From Lascolabacillus massiliensis (GTDB taxonomy: Bacteria > Bacteroidota > Bacteroidia > Bacteroidales > Dysgonomonadaceae): a DNA stretch of 64,000 nucleotides. Shown piece after piece: positions 53,075 to 62,915 of the stretch. Each line of letters opens with the position of its first letter. Position 1 is the stretch's first letter. The notes beneath the pieces were generated by a model. That model was not told the origin of the DNA. It was given only the letters and a program-made list of their open reading frames with translations, and searched no databases. The translations under genes and the position numbers were made by a program. The stretch spans positions 560,501 to 624,500 of the forward strand of contig NZ_CTEJ01000002.1 in NCBI RefSeq assembly GCF_001282625.1, given 5' to 3'.

Positions 53075-54217
53075 TTAGCTCATACGGCTTTTATAATCCT
53101 CATAGCCAAACTTCCTATAAAGTTTAAATTCATTCTCACTGGTCCATATTCCTATCGATGGATGAGAAACACCATTAAACATAGTTGTTTTAACAGTGGT
53201 ATAGTGTATCATATCTTCAAACACAATCCTGTCTCCAATTTTAAGAGGATTGTCGAATGACCAGTCACCCATAAAATCTCCACTAAGACAGCTATTTCCA
53301 CCCATACGGTATGTTGGTTTACCCTCTACCGGCTCCTGGTAAGCTCCTCTGATTCTTGGCTTGTATGGCATCTCCAATGTATCGGGCATATGGCATGAAA
53401 ACGAGACATTAAGCATTGCTGTTTTAACACCATTGTTTTCTACAATATCAGCTACAGTTGCCACCAATACTCCTGTCTCCCATGCAAAGGCACTACCCGG
53501 CTCCATAATTATTTCCAGATTTGGGTATCTCTTTTTGAAACTGATAAGCAAATTCACTAGATGATCAGTATCATAATCTTTGTGGGTCATAAGATGACCA
53601 CCTCCAAGATTCAGCCACTCAATATTTCCGAAAAACTTTCCAAACTTATTCTCCAATACCTCAAGTGTTTTCTCAAGATCATACGAGTTATTTTCACACA
53701 GATTGTGCATATGTAATCCTGTTATCCCTTCGGGTAATGTATCTCCTAATTTTGACGATGTTACGCCTAAACGGGAACCGGGACTGCTTGGGTTATACAG
53801 AGCTGTATCAACTACCGAATACTCCGGATTGACTCTTAGTCCACACTTTATATTCTTACCCGAAGATAAAACCTGTGGATAAAATCGCTCAAACTGTGAA
53901 AGTGAGTTGAAGGTAATATGGCTGCTGTATTTCATAAACAGAGGAAAATCCTCATCTGTATATGCCGGTGCATATGTGTGTGCAAGGTTTCCCATCTCTT
54001 CAAAAGCGAGCTGGGCTTCGGCAACGGAACTAGCTGTGGAGTGATCAATATACTCACGAAATATAGGGAAGGATTTCCACATTGCGAAGGCTTTAAAGGC
54101 AAGAATTATTTCAACTCCGGTTCTGTCACTAACCGACTTAATCAATGCCAGGTTCTTTCGCAGCAGATCCTCCTCCATTACAAAGCATGGCGATGGTACT
54201 TTTAATATATCTATCAT
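53075..54217 (-). CDS. nspC: Carboxynorspermidine decarboxylase
   Basis: 380 residues, alanine-racemase-like PLP enzyme. The PLP lysine is in ILAFKAFAMW (about residue 43). Other conserved parts are GLRVNPEYS, GITGLHMHNLCE, IEWLNLGGGHLM and GNSCLSGDFMGDW, the CxxGD active site. It makes norspermidine or spermidine by the alternative route common in Bacteroidales. The partner dehydrogenase is not in the window. Confidence 0.9.
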   Translation of the reverse strand: MIDILKVPSPCFVMEEDLLRKNLALIKSVSDRTGVEIILAFKAFAMWKSFPIFREYIDHSTASSVAEAQLAFEEMGNLAHTYAPAYTDEDFPLFMKYSSHITFNSLSQFERFYPQVLSSGKNIKCGLRVNPEYSVVDTALYNPSSPGSRLGVTSSKLGDTLPEGITGLHMHNLCENNSYDLEKTLEVLENKFGKFFGNIEWLNLGGGHLMTHKDYDTDHLVNLLISFKKRYPNLEIIMEPGSAFAWETGVLVATVADIVENNGVKTAMLNVSFSCHMPDTLEMPYKPRIRGAYQEPVEGKPTYRMGGNSCLSGDFMGDWSFDNPLKIGDRIVFEDMIHYTTVKTTMFNGVSHPSIGIWTSENEFKLYRKFGYEDYKSRMS

Positions 54218-54225
54218 CTTAATTT

Positions 54226-54789
54226 TTATTTTTCTTCTTGTTCTGAACTGGCTGACTCTAACCTGTATTTGCCAATATGCACTTTCTCCCAGCGCAGGTT
54301 GTTTATATCAGCTGGCCTCCTGTTTGCCTCTTTTTTACCAAAAGCAATCATACAAATTACCTCTAGAGGCATGGGTATATCAAGCAGTTCATTTATATAC
54401 TCGCCTGATGTCATGTTATCTGAGTATGACCTATTTCTAACCTGTATCCAGCAGCTGCCAATGTTCAGCTCTTCAGCCTGCAGCTGCATGTTGATAGCTG
54501 CAATTGAGGCATCCTCTATGCATGCATCGCTGATTAGCGGATCGCCTGCAACTACTACTACCAGGGGTGCTTCGGTAATAAAAGATGCACTCTGAGGTTT
54601 GCACTCTGCCAACTTGGCTATTGTTTCCTTATCCTCTACAGCTATAAAACTCCATGAGTGCTTATTCTTAGAAGTGGGCGATAGAAGTGCTGCCTCCAGA
54701 ATCTTTTTTGTTTCTTCCGGCTTAAGTTGCTCTTTTATGTACTTGCGAACACTTCGTCGTTTTATCTGTAATTGTTGAAAATTTCCCAT
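54226..54789 (-). CDS. Nitroreductase-family flavoprotein
   Basis: 187 residues. It has RRSVRKYIKEQLKPEETKKI with the FMN-binding RRSVRxY motif, ALLSPTSKNKHSWSFIAVED, and GSCWIQVRNR. It would use NAD(P)H and FMN; substrate unknown. It starts upstream of nspC in the same direction (8 bases between genes), so they may be co-transcribed. Confidence 0.85.
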   Translation of the reverse strand: MGNFQQLQIKRRSVRKYIKEQLKPEETKKILEAALLSPTSKNKHSWSFIAVEDKETIAKLAECKPQSASFITEAPLVVVVAGDPLISDACIEDASIAAINMQLQAEELNIGSCWIQVRNRSYSDNMTSGEYINELLDIPMPLEVICMIAFGKKEANRRPADINNLRWEKVHIGKYRLESASSEQEEK

Positions 54790-55171
54790 TTTATATTATC
54801 AGTTATTATGTAAACTATAAAATCAATTCTACTATGTATATAGTGCTTATCTCAAAAGAAATTGCAATAATAATCAAAAGAAAGGAACTTTAGAATTTTA
54901 AGACTCGCTCAATATTTTTTTTCGCTAAATATTATAACATAAAAACTGTCATTTAGAATATTTAAACTATATTAACTTTAAAAACCTAATTTTATTTGAA
55001 GTAAATGGTTTTTTTATTATATTTACACCAACACTGAACTAATATATGAAAAAAATCAATCTAATATGATAGAATTTAACTGAGAATACGTAATTCATGA
55101 ACAAATATTAATTTATATCCATATTTAATATCACATATCATAATAACATTACTAAATTTAAAATTATCAAA
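54790..55171. other. Intergenic 382 bp before the SusC gene
   Basis: An AT-rich stretch between the divergent nitroreductase and SusC genes. It holds the SusC promoter (54995-55025) and a leader of about 140 bases. No ORF, repeat or strong hairpin was seen. Confidence 0.6.
54995..55025 (+). promoter_or_regulatory. Promoter of the SusC/SusD operon
   Basis: TTTG at 54995-54998 (-33) and TATATTTA at 55018-55025 (-7, one mismatch) are 19 bases apart, the expected Bacteroidota spacing. Start near 55032. Confidence 0.6.
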
Positions 55172-58114
55172 ATGAAGAAAGCAAGAGTTTATTTGTTCTT
55201 CTTGGTATTATTTTCTGTGATATCGGGAGAAAAAGTTATTGGTAATGAAAATGCAGGAGTGGAACAGCGTCAGCGTCGCATTTACGGTACTGTAACTGAC
55301 CAGAATGGAGAAACTTTGCCGTATGTTACAATTATTATTAGGGGTACAAACATTGGTACTACGTCTAATGAAAACGGTATTTATGAAATGAACATTACCG
55401 ACGATGTGACTCTGATATTCAGTTACATGGGTTTCAGAGATCTTGAGGTTTCAACTGAAGGAAAAACGAGACTAGATGTTGTCTTGCTAGAGGATAACGT
55501 AAGACTCGACGAGGTTGTAGTTACAGGTTATAACGTTGTTGAGAGAAGACACTTGGCATCATCTATCGAATCGGTTGATATGGAGAGAATGGTTACTCGT
55601 CCAATCACTAAACTAGAACAGGTGTTTGCAGGAACTGTGCCTGGTTTAACAATGCTTCAGGGTAGTAACCTTCCAGGTTCTATACCAGGCAGCTTATCAA
55701 TTAGGGGTATAAGTACTCTACAGAATGCTGCTCCTCTTGTTATTATTGACGGTATGGAGATGTCGCTATCAGATTTGGACCCGAATCAGGTTAAGAGCAT
55801 CAATATTCTTAAAGATGCTGCGGCTGCTTCCATGTACGGCTCAAGAGGTGCTAACGGTGTTATTGTAATTGAAACAAACAGAGGTAACACCGGTCAATTT
55901 ACAGTTAACATTAACACCTGGTTTGCTATACAGAATGCACTTAATTTGCCTGACTTTGTGAATTCGGCAGATTTCATGCGTTATAGGAACGAAGCGCATT
56001 CAATTCAGGGTCAGCCTCTGCTTTATACAGATGAGGATATATCAAAGGCAGAACAGGGGTTGACACCTAATACCAATTGGATTAAAGAGATTATGGAAAG
56101 AAAGGCTTCGGCCAATAATACATCAGCTAGTATTTCTGGTGGTGGTGGTGTTGGAACATTTAATCTGATGTTGAACTACATTGAGGAGAATGGATTGAAC
56201 AAGATTGAGGGTACTGATAAGTTCAGTGCTCGCTTCAACACCAATATCAATATTGCTGACAGGTTTATTTTATTGGCCGACTTTTATGCTCACAGACTAA
56301 AAGTGGATAGGCTTAGAAGAAATAATGATGGCCATGGTCTTTATCAGATTGCATGGAGAATGAATCCTACTCAGGGGGTATATTATGAAAACACTGATAT
56401 TGAAAAACACTATATGCTTCATAACGACCTAAACCCAGTTGCATTTATTGAGAAGGGTGGTACCTGGAATAATATGTACGACAAGAGTACAATCAATTTA
56501 AGACCACGTTATTACATTACAGACGACTTAAACCTTGAAGGTAATGTATCATATATGATTGACAAGTCGGCTAGCAAATGGAGAAGATTGACTCATAAAT
56601 TCTTTGATGGTGATGGAAAGCCTGTTACATCTTGGGCAAATGATATCGGCTCGGAACAGAATGTGAGCCAGAGCCAGTTGACTGGTCGTGCTCTACTTAA
56701 CTTCGAAAAAGATATTAGAAAAGATAAAGATAAGCTATATGCAATTTTAGGTGCCGAAGCAATGTCTTATATTTTTACCGACTACAGGGAGATTACAAAA
56801 GCATCTTTCTTTACTAAATGGAATTACTCTTTTGATAACAGATATCTACTTGAAGCAACAGTAAGAACCGACGGTAGTAGTAAGTTTGCTCCGGGTAATC
56901 AGTGGGGTTTCTTCCCATCAGCATCAATAGGATGGAATGTACATAACGAATCGTTTATGAACTCACTAAAAGAATCAAGAGCTATAAATGATTTAAAACT
57001 GAGAGCATCTTGGGGAAGAATTGGTAATGAAAATGTTGCTCCATACTTATGGGAAGAAGTTGTAAACACTTGGGGATGGACAATGCGTGTGCCTAACCCT
57101 GAGTTTACTTGGGAAAAACAGAATCAGTGGAATGTGGGTATGGACCTTGTTATGCTGAGAAATAGATTTTCACTCACTGCAGATGTTTATCACAAACACT
57201 CATTCGACTTGATCTATTCGCAATTCCCAGTACCTCCATTAACTGGCTCGTACTATCTTGAAACATCGGTTAACATTGGCGAGGTAGAGAACAAGGGTTG
57301 GGAAGTTTCGGCCAACTGGTCGGACAAGATTGGCGATTTCTCATACAGCATTGGTGGTATGATTTTCGACAACAAGAACAGCGTGCTTAAAGCGGGCTAC
57401 AACCCAACTGATACTTTGATTTTCAAAGGAACTAACGACAGAATATGGTATCGTGGTATTCCTATTGAAAATTACTATGGTTACGAAACTGATGGTTATT
57501 TCCAGAATCAAGCTGAGATTGATGCAACAACCGCAAAATTCCCTAACACATTGCCTGGAGATATCAAATATGTGGATCAGAATAATGATGGAGTTATTAA
57601 TGATGCCGATAGAGTCTTCCTTGGTGACCCTGCACCTCACTACAACTACTCACTATCGTTAGATATGCGTTATAAGGATTGGGATTTCAGTTTACTTGGT
57701 CAAGGTGTTGGCAAAAGAGTGGGTAGACTTGGAGGTCAGGAAGGTTTTCCCGTATTTGTTGATGGTGGTAGTAACAACCTTGGTGCTCCTCGTCAGTATT
57801 ATGTTGACAACAGATGGACTCCAGAGACTCCAAACAGCAGATTTCCACGTGTATGGACAGGTACAAGCACTAACACTTACCTAAGTGATGTATGGATTAG
57901 CGATGCCTCTTTCTTCAGAATTAAGTCGCTTCAACTTGGTTACACAATTACAAGAATTGGAACTCATGTTAGAAATTTAAGAGTTTACTTTAATGCACAG
58001 GACTTCCTTACTTTTACAAATTGGGAAGGTTTAGAACCTGAGCGTGACGGTGGTAATGGAGCTTATCCAAGAATGGCAACTTATAGCATTGGTTTTCAAG
58101 TTACTTTATTTTAA
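55172..58114 (+). CDS. SusC/RagA-family TonB-linked outer membrane protein
   Basis: 980 residues. After the signal peptide come a carboxypeptidase-regulatory-like domain (YGTVTDQNGETLPYVTIIIR), the TonB box region (LDEVVVTGYN), and the plug (SIRGISTLQNAAPLVIIDGM, ending YGSRGANGVIVIETNRG). A large barrel to the C-terminal aromatic end FQVTLF follows. It imports oligomeric nutrients together with SusD, which follows after 12 bases. The substrate is not decided. No glycosidase or sensor gene is next to the pair. Confidence 0.93.
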   Translation: MKKARVYLFFLVLFSVISGEKVIGNENAGVEQRQRRIYGTVTDQNGETLPYVTIIIRGTNIGTTSNENGIYEMNITDDVTLIFSYMGFRDLEVSTEGKTRLDVVLLEDNVRLDEVVVTGYNVVERRHLASSIESVDMERMVTRPITKLEQVFAGTVPGLTMLQGSNLPGSIPGSLSIRGISTLQNAAPLVIIDGMEMSLSDLDPNQVKSINILKDAAAASMYGSRGANGVIVIETNRGNTGQFTVNINTWFAIQNALNLPDFVNSADFMRYRNEAHSIQGQPLLYTDEDISKAEQGLTPNTNWIKEIMERKASANNTSASISGGGGVGTFNLMLNYIEENGLNKIEGTDKFSARFNTNINIADRFILLADFYAHRLKVDRLRRNNDGHGLYQIAWRMNPTQGVYYENTDIEKHYMLHNDLNPVAFIEKGGTWNNMYDKSTINLRPRYYITDDLNLEGNVSYMIDKSASKWRRLTHKFFDGDGKPVTSWANDIGSEQNVSQSQLTGRALLNFEKDIRKDKDKLYAILGAEAMSYIFTDYREITKASFFTKWNYSFDNRYLLEATVRTDGSSKFAPGNQWGFFPSASIGWNVHNESFMNSLKESRAINDLKLRASWGRIGNENVAPYLWEEVVNTWGWTMRVPNPEFTWEKQNQWNVGMDLVMLRNRFSLTADVYHKHSFDLIYSQFPVPPLTGSYYLETSVNIGEVENKGWEVSANWSDKIGDFSYSIGGMIFDNKNSVLKAGYNPTDTLIFKGTNDRIWYRGIPIENYYGYETDGYFQNQAEIDATTAKFPNTLPGDIKYVDQNNDGVINDADRVFLGDPAPHYNYSLSLDMRYKDWDFSLLGQGVGKRVGRLGGQEGFPVFVDGGSNNLGAPRQYYVDNRWTPETPNSRFPRVWTGTSTNTYLSDVWISDASFFRIKSLQLGYTITRIGTHVRNLRVYFNAQDFLTFTNWEGLEPERDGGNGAYPRMATYSIGFQVTLF

Positions 58115-58126
58115 TTTTAAAACTAT

Positions 58127-59731
58127 ATGAAGATGAAAAAAATTATATTTTTACTTTTACTTATTATTGCATTTGGCTCTTGTGAAGATTTTCTCAACAA
58201 GAAAGACCCGACTGCCACCTCGTTTGTTGAATTCTTTAATGATGAAGAGGACTTGAGAAGGGTGGTTTACAGTAGTTATTTAGACGTGTTTACAAACCCT
58301 ACATCGAGAGCTATTATTTTTTATATGGAAGAGGCTAAGTCTGATAACGCTTATAGCCGAGTGGAAGGTGACCATCATCAGAATATTGCTAATGGTAACT
58401 TCAACAGTAACTCTACAGCATTTTTATATTATTATGAGTTGTATATGAAACACCTTGGTCGTTTGAATACTTTTATTGCAAACACTCATGTGCCTTATGT
58501 AGAAGATGAAAGCGTAAGAGATAAGTATACAGGTATTTTAGAAGCTTTGAGAGTTTGGCACTACTTCAGACTAACAATGAGATGGGGTGATGTTCCATTT
58601 GTGTTGGAGCCTGCCGACTTAGAGACCGCGCGTCAGCCAGTTACTCCTAAAGATGAAATATTAGACACACTGTTTCCATTAGCCGAAGAGATTGCTGCAA
58701 AGTTGCCTACCGAAGAGTATACTACTGATAAGTATATGTTTAACAGATATTCATTTAAGGCCCTAACAATGCGTTATGCACTATATAATGGAAGATATGA
58801 ACTGGCTGCAAGACTTGCTAAAGAGATTATTGATAGTGGCAAATACTCACTACATCCTGTATATGAAGATCTGTTTACGTATGAGGCACACTCAACCAAT
58901 AATGAATTTATTATGTGGTTTGACATGGATAGCCATGCCAACAGTGCAACACAATCATTCCAGCACCTAGGCCCACACTACAGAACTGGACCAGGACAAT
59001 CGTATGTAGTTCCTACAAAAGCATTGGTTGATGCGTACTGGACAGCTCAGGGAAGGCCAATTGACAAATGTCCGTTACACACAAAAGAGGAATATGAGCT
59101 AAATCCTTCTTTAAACAGAGACCCACGTTATGCTACTTCAATAATGGGTCATGGCGACATGTTCTATGGTGAAGAGATTGATATTTATAATGAAAACTCT
59201 CCAATGCATTATCAGAAGCTAAGAGCAAGTAGAACCGGATATTGGTTCAGAAAGTTTGTTGATGAGTCCGATGCGTTTAAGACGGGCGGCAACATGCATT
59301 TCCCATTGCTTAGATACGCTGAAGTATTGCTCACATATGCCGAAGCTAAAATTATGCTTAATCAGGTGGACGATTTGACTAAGAAATGTATTAATGATAT
59401 TCGCAGAAGAGCTGGTTTGGATATGAGTGTTGCAGACGTTACACTTCCTGAATATGCAAACTATACTCAACAGCAGTGGCTTGAACTTCTACAGAATGAA
59501 AGACGTATTGAGCTTGCTGCAGAAGGTCAGCGCTACGACGACATAATCAGATGGAAGCTTGCTGAGAATGTACTAAACAAACCTGCTGAAGGTCACACGA
59601 GAATTGTTGATGGTAAAAAAGAGACTTTGAAGGTTGAAGATAGATCTTTCTTACCACACAACTACAGATGGCCATTTCACGAGAACAGCTTGAAAGTTGA
59701 GCCTGGATTGATACAGAATACTGGTTATTAA
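58127..59731 (+). CDS. SusD/RagB-family surface lipoprotein
   Basis: 534 residues. Lipobox AFGSCEDFLNKKDP just after the signal. The SusD fold is TPR-rich, with typical segments RVWHYFRLTMRWGDVPFVLE, PLLRYAEVLLTYAEAKIML and ELLQNERRIELAAEGQRYDD. It binds substrate at the cell surface as the lid of the SusC barrel. Operon with SusC; ended by the hairpin at 59804. Confidence 0.92.
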   Translation: MKMKKIIFLLLLIIAFGSCEDFLNKKDPTATSFVEFFNDEEDLRRVVYSSYLDVFTNPTSRAIIFYMEEAKSDNAYSRVEGDHHQNIANGNFNSNSTAFLYYYELYMKHLGRLNTFIANTHVPYVEDESVRDKYTGILEALRVWHYFRLTMRWGDVPFVLEPADLETARQPVTPKDEILDTLFPLAEEIAAKLPTEEYTTDKYMFNRYSFKALTMRYALYNGRYELAARLAKEIIDSGKYSLHPVYEDLFTYEAHSTNNEFIMWFDMDSHANSATQSFQHLGPHYRTGPGQSYVVPTKALVDAYWTAQGRPIDKCPLHTKEEYELNPSLNRDPRYATSIMGHGDMFYGEEIDIYNENSPMHYQKLRASRTGYWFRKFVDESDAFKTGGNMHFPLLRYAEVLLTYAEAKIMLNQVDDLTKKCINDIRRRAGLDMSVADVTLPEYANYTQQQWLELLQNERRIELAAEGQRYDDIIRWKLAENVLNKPAEGHTRIVDGKKETLKVEDRSFLPHNYRWPFHENSLKVEPGLIQNTGY

Positions 59732-59803
59732 TGTTAGTTTAATATAAAGCTTTATACAATAATTTTACAAAGTTATCGTATAATAAGAAAGCTTTATATA
59801 AGT

Positions 59804-59840
59804 AAAGGAGGAAGACCTATTGACATTCCTCCTTTTATTT
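59804..59840 (+). terminator. Terminator of the SusC/SusD operon
   Basis: AAAGGAGGAA (59804-59813) pairs with TTCCTCCTTT (59826-59835), followed by TATTT. A 12-base loop separates the arms. It stands about 70 bases after the SusD stop. Confidence 0.8.
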
Positions 59841-60072
59841 GAGTTTAACTGTTTTAAAGTTTTAAATAAGGCTCTTAATTAATTGTCAGTTTTATAATTT
59901 TAGAATAGAAAATAATAAAATCTTTATAGTGAAATCGATTCTTTTGAAAATTACTTTTATCTTTTAAAGTAGTGTCTTATTTTATTTAGTCTTTTATAAT
60001 TAGCTCCAAAATAAAATATCGACCGATCAAAACTATTATATGGAATTGTTCTAAATAACCAACTATTTTTAC

Positions 60073-60080
60073 TACTTTTG
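60073..60080 (+). promoter_or_regulatory. Promoter -7 box of the hemerythrin-like gene
   Basis: TACTTTTG fits TAnnTTTG, 19 bases before the ATG at 60100, so the leader would be very short. No clear -33 TTTG. Confidence 0.5.
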
Positions 60081-60099
60081 CAAGAAAATAAAACAGATC

Positions 60100-60813
60100 A
60101 TGCCTCATTTCACTGCAACAAAAATGAGTCCGTCTATGAAAATGGCGGATCAGATAGATGCCAATCCACGCTTACTGCTGATGCTGCAACATTTTAATAT
60201 AGATTTCAGGATGAGCGATCTTACTGTTTCTCAGCTTTGCAAGCAATATAAAATCAGCGAGACTCTTTTTGTTGATATTGCCAATCTTTATAATGGCTTT
60301 GGAACGAAAAAAAATCACACTTACACGAAGGAAGATCTGCTGCAGGTAATAGATTTTCTGAAAAATAGTCACCACTACTATCGTTCAGATATGTACCCAC
60401 AGATAAACTCATATATTAAGATGTTGCAGAAAAATCATCCCGAGAGGGAGTTAAAACTGCTTGAGAAGTTTTTCAATGAATATTTCACTGAAGTGCTTGA
60501 ACATCTTGACTATGAAGACAATGTTGCTTTTCCATATTTTATCAATCTGCTGAAAAAAAGTAGTGACGACTTTAGCTTCGAACAATATTCTTCTATTGAG
60601 TATAGTGAGCATCATTCTGACATTGAGCTTAAGTTGCATGACCTTAAGAATCTGCTGCTTAAGTATGTGAAAATCGATAATGATCTGGATCTGCGCAGGA
60701 AACTGTTCTTTGCACTATATGAACTTGAGTATGATCTGTTTGTACACTCACTGATTGAGGAAACAATACTGATTCCTTCAGGTGTAAACATCGAAAAGAA
60801 AGAAAATGCTTAG
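60100..60813 (+). CDS. Hemerythrin-domain protein
   Basis: 237 residues. After an N-terminal segment with a DUF542/ScdA-like look (LLLMLQHFNIDFRMSDLTVS), the four-helix hemerythrin part has HHYYRSDMYP, EVLEHLDYEDNVAFPYF, EYSEHHSDIE and FVHSLIEETILIPSG, giving the His/Glu iron ligands. It may sense or repair damage from oxygen or nitric oxide, as Ric/YtfE does. The next gene, a LuxR-type regulator, overlaps by 8 bases, and the pair probably acts together. Confidence 0.8.
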   Translation: MPHFTATKMSPSMKMADQIDANPRLLLMLQHFNIDFRMSDLTVSQLCKQYKISETLFVDIANLYNGFGTKKNHTYTKEDLLQVIDFLKNSHHYYRSDMYPQINSYIKMLQKNHPERELKLLEKFFNEYFTEVLEHLDYEDNVAFPYFINLLKKSSDDFSFEQYSSIEYSEHHSDIELKLHDLKNLLLKYVKIDNDLDLRRKLFFALYELEYDLFVHSLIEETILIPSGVNIEKKENA

Positions 60814-61408
60814 TTCACCTCTTCATATAGTTGTTGTTGAGAGTTCGAAAATTATTTTCGAGGGATTATACTCAATACTGCATCAGTCTGATATCAATTG
60901 CCGAATATATAAAGCTGAGAATCTGGATGAACTGCTGGATTTACTGAGAACTGAGAAAATCGACCAGATTATTGCCAATCCTCTCCATTTTGTGAACAGG
61001 GACAAGGAGGTGAAAAAGATAAGAAAGGAGTTTCCTTCACTTTCGATTCTGGGTATCGATTTTGGACTTATGCAAAAAACTGTTACTGAAACAGATGCAT
61101 CTTTTTCACTATATGATACGCCTGAACATATCATCAACCTGATTTCGCGGATAGACAATAAAAACAGATCACTTACCAACAACAGGGATGATGACGATAA
61201 CCTGACGAAAAGAGAGATTGAAGTTCTCACCTGTATTGTGAACGGAAAAATAAACAAAGAGATTGCTGATGAGCTCAATATAAGTATACATACCGTTGTA
61301 AGACATAGAAAAAACATTACTACAAAAACAGGAATAAGAAGTCAGTCCGGTCTGACAATTTATGCAATATCTAAAAAGATTGTGGAAATTGAGGATATTG
61401 AGATTTGA
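60806..61408 (+). CDS. LuxR-type regulator with degenerate receiver domain
   Basis: 200 residues. The C-terminal HTH is typical: LTKREIEVLTCIVNGKINKE, IADELNISIHTVVRHRKNIT. The N-terminal 120 residues have the receiver shape (IVVVESSKIIFEGLYSIL) but the usual phospho-acceptor aspartate is replaced in DQIIANPLHF by A/N-P. It is probably not controlled by phosphorylation. The overlapping hemerythrin-like gene suggests it responds to iron, oxygen or NO by contact. Confidence 0.8.
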   Translation: MLSSPLHIVVVESSKIIFEGLYSILHQSDINCRIYKAENLDELLDLLRTEKIDQIIANPLHFVNRDKEVKKIRKEFPSLSILGIDFGLMQKTVTETDASFSLYDTPEHIINLISRIDNKNRSLTNNRDDDDNLTKREIEVLTCIVNGKINKEIADELNISIHTVVRHRKNITTKTGIRSQSGLTIYAISKKIVEIEDIEI

Positions 61409-61756
61409 TAATCCTTATTAAATTTGACAGTTATCGGTTACACCTCAGCTTAACATTATTCGTATCTGGTTCAATCTTGAATCTTATAAACATCAATATT
61501 TTATATGGTTGATAAGAGCGATGTAAGAAGAAGGTAAGAAGAAGGTAAGAGCAATAAAACTGTCAGCTATTTTAAACTTCAACAGTTTTTTGTAACATTT
61601 AATAAACAATACATCGGGTTTATACGTTTCAAGCCTTTGGAAGATTTTCTAAGTTAAAATTTAAAATGATTATCGCATTTTGAAACATTTATCTTAGATT
61701 TACAAAATAGTAGTTTTTAAAATTTCTTTATCATATAAAAATATTACTTGAGGGCC
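61409..61756. other. Intergenic 348 bp before sucC
   Basis: AT-rich region with a short tandem repeat (61523-61550) and a possible -7 box TAGATTTA at 61695-61702 for sucCD. No ORF or strong terminator was seen. Confidence 0.5.
61523..61550 (+). repeat. 11-bp tandem repeat (2.5 copies)
   Basis: GTAAGAAGAAG at 61523-61533 and 61534-61544, followed by GTAAGA. Purine-rich on the plus strand. No function is evident. Confidence 0.7.
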
Positions 61757-62902
61757 ATGAAAATTCATGAATACCAAGCAAAAGAGATGTTTTCGACATA
61801 CGGAATCCCTGTTGAGCAAAGTATAGTTTGCCGTTCGGTGGAGGACGCTGTGAAGGCTTATTCGCGTATTGACTCACAGAAAGTGGTTGTTAAAGCGCAA
61901 GTTCATACAGGAGGAAGAGGTAAAGCAGGTGGTGTAAAACTTGCCGGTGACGAAATTGAGCTTCGCAAACATGCTGCTGCAATTCTGGGGATGGACATAA
62001 AAGGATTTAAGGTTGACCGTATACTTGTTGGTCAGGCAGTCAACATCGCGAAAGAGTTTTACATAAGCTATGTTATTGACAGACGTTCAAAATCTGCTAT
62101 CCTGATGCTTAGCAAGGAGGGTGGAATGGATATTGAGCAGGTAGCTAAAGATACTCCGGAGAAGATCCATAAATTTGCAATTGACCCCTTGGCTGGCGTC
62201 CCTGATTATCTTGCACGTGAAGCAGCCTTTAAACTGTTTGACGATATCAAACATGTACGTAATGCTGCAGTTATAATTCAGAGGTTGTATAAACTCTTTG
62301 TTGATACAGATGCATCGCTGGCTGAGATTAATCCACTTGTTCTCACTAAGGAAGAAGAGATAATTGCAATTGATGCCAAGATGACATTCGATGATAATGC
62401 ACTGTTCCGTCATCCAAAGATTGCAGCCTTGAATGAGCCTACCGAAGAGGAGAAAAAGGAGCTATTTGCTAAAAGCAAGGGATTTAGTTATGTAAATTTG
62501 GGAGGGGAGATTGGTTGCATGGTAAATGGAGCCGGACTTGCCATGGCTACGATGGATATCATTAAACTTTATGGTGGAAACCCTGCCAACTTCCTGGATA
62601 TAGGCGGAAGTTCCAGTCCAACCAAAGTTATCGAGGCAATGAGACTACTGCTTAACGATAAGAATGTGAAAGTAGTTCTGATTAATATCTTTGGTGGTAT
62701 TACCCGTTGTGATGACGTGGCTAAAGGACTTCTGGAGGCTTTCAGACAGATAAAAACAGATATCCCGGTTGTAATTCGTCTTACCGGTACAAACGAGAAA
62801 GAGGGTCGCGCTATGCTCAAAGACACAGATCTGCATGTAGCCAAAACGATGAGTAAAGCAACCAGAATAGCAGTTGAACTTGCCCAACAACATCAATATT
62901 GA
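61757..62902 (+). CDS. sucC: Succinate-CoA ligase (ADP-forming), beta subunit
   Basis: ATG at 61757 (MKIHEYQAKEMFSTYGIPVE) gives 381 residues; a TTG at 61748 in frame is not needed. ATP-grasp segments VVKAQVHTGGRGKAGGVKLA, INPLVLTKEEEIIAIDAKMT and the CoA-side NFLDIGGSSSPTKVIEAM, INIFGGITRCDDVAKG are standard. It makes succinyl-CoA or ATP in the TCA cycle or in succinate and propionate metabolism. sucD follows after 13 bases. Confidence 0.95.
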   Translation: MKIHEYQAKEMFSTYGIPVEQSIVCRSVEDAVKAYSRIDSQKVVVKAQVHTGGRGKAGGVKLAGDEIELRKHAAAILGMDIKGFKVDRILVGQAVNIAKEFYISYVIDRRSKSAILMLSKEGGMDIEQVAKDTPEKIHKFAIDPLAGVPDYLAREAAFKLFDDIKHVRNAAVIIQRLYKLFVDTDASLAEINPLVLTKEEEIIAIDAKMTFDDNALFRHPKIAALNEPTEEEKKELFAKSKGFSYVNLGGEIGCMVNGAGLAMATMDIIKLYGGNPANFLDIGGSSSPTKVIEAMRLLLNDKNVKVVLINIFGGITRCDDVAKGLLEAFRQIKTDIPVVIRLTGTNEKEGRAMLKDTDLHVAKTMSKATRIAVELAQQHQY

Positions 62903-62915
62903 CAAAACATAGATT

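Larger units (their letters stand above)
59732..60099. other. Intergenic 368 bp after the SusD gene
   Basis: Contains the terminator (59804-59840), an AT-rich stretch with no ORF (59841-60072), and the next gene's -7 box (60073-60080). Nothing else was seen. Confidence 0.6.

Noticed and set aside
61748-61756. TTG start for sucC
   Set aside because: MKIHEYQ at 61757 is the standard N-terminus.
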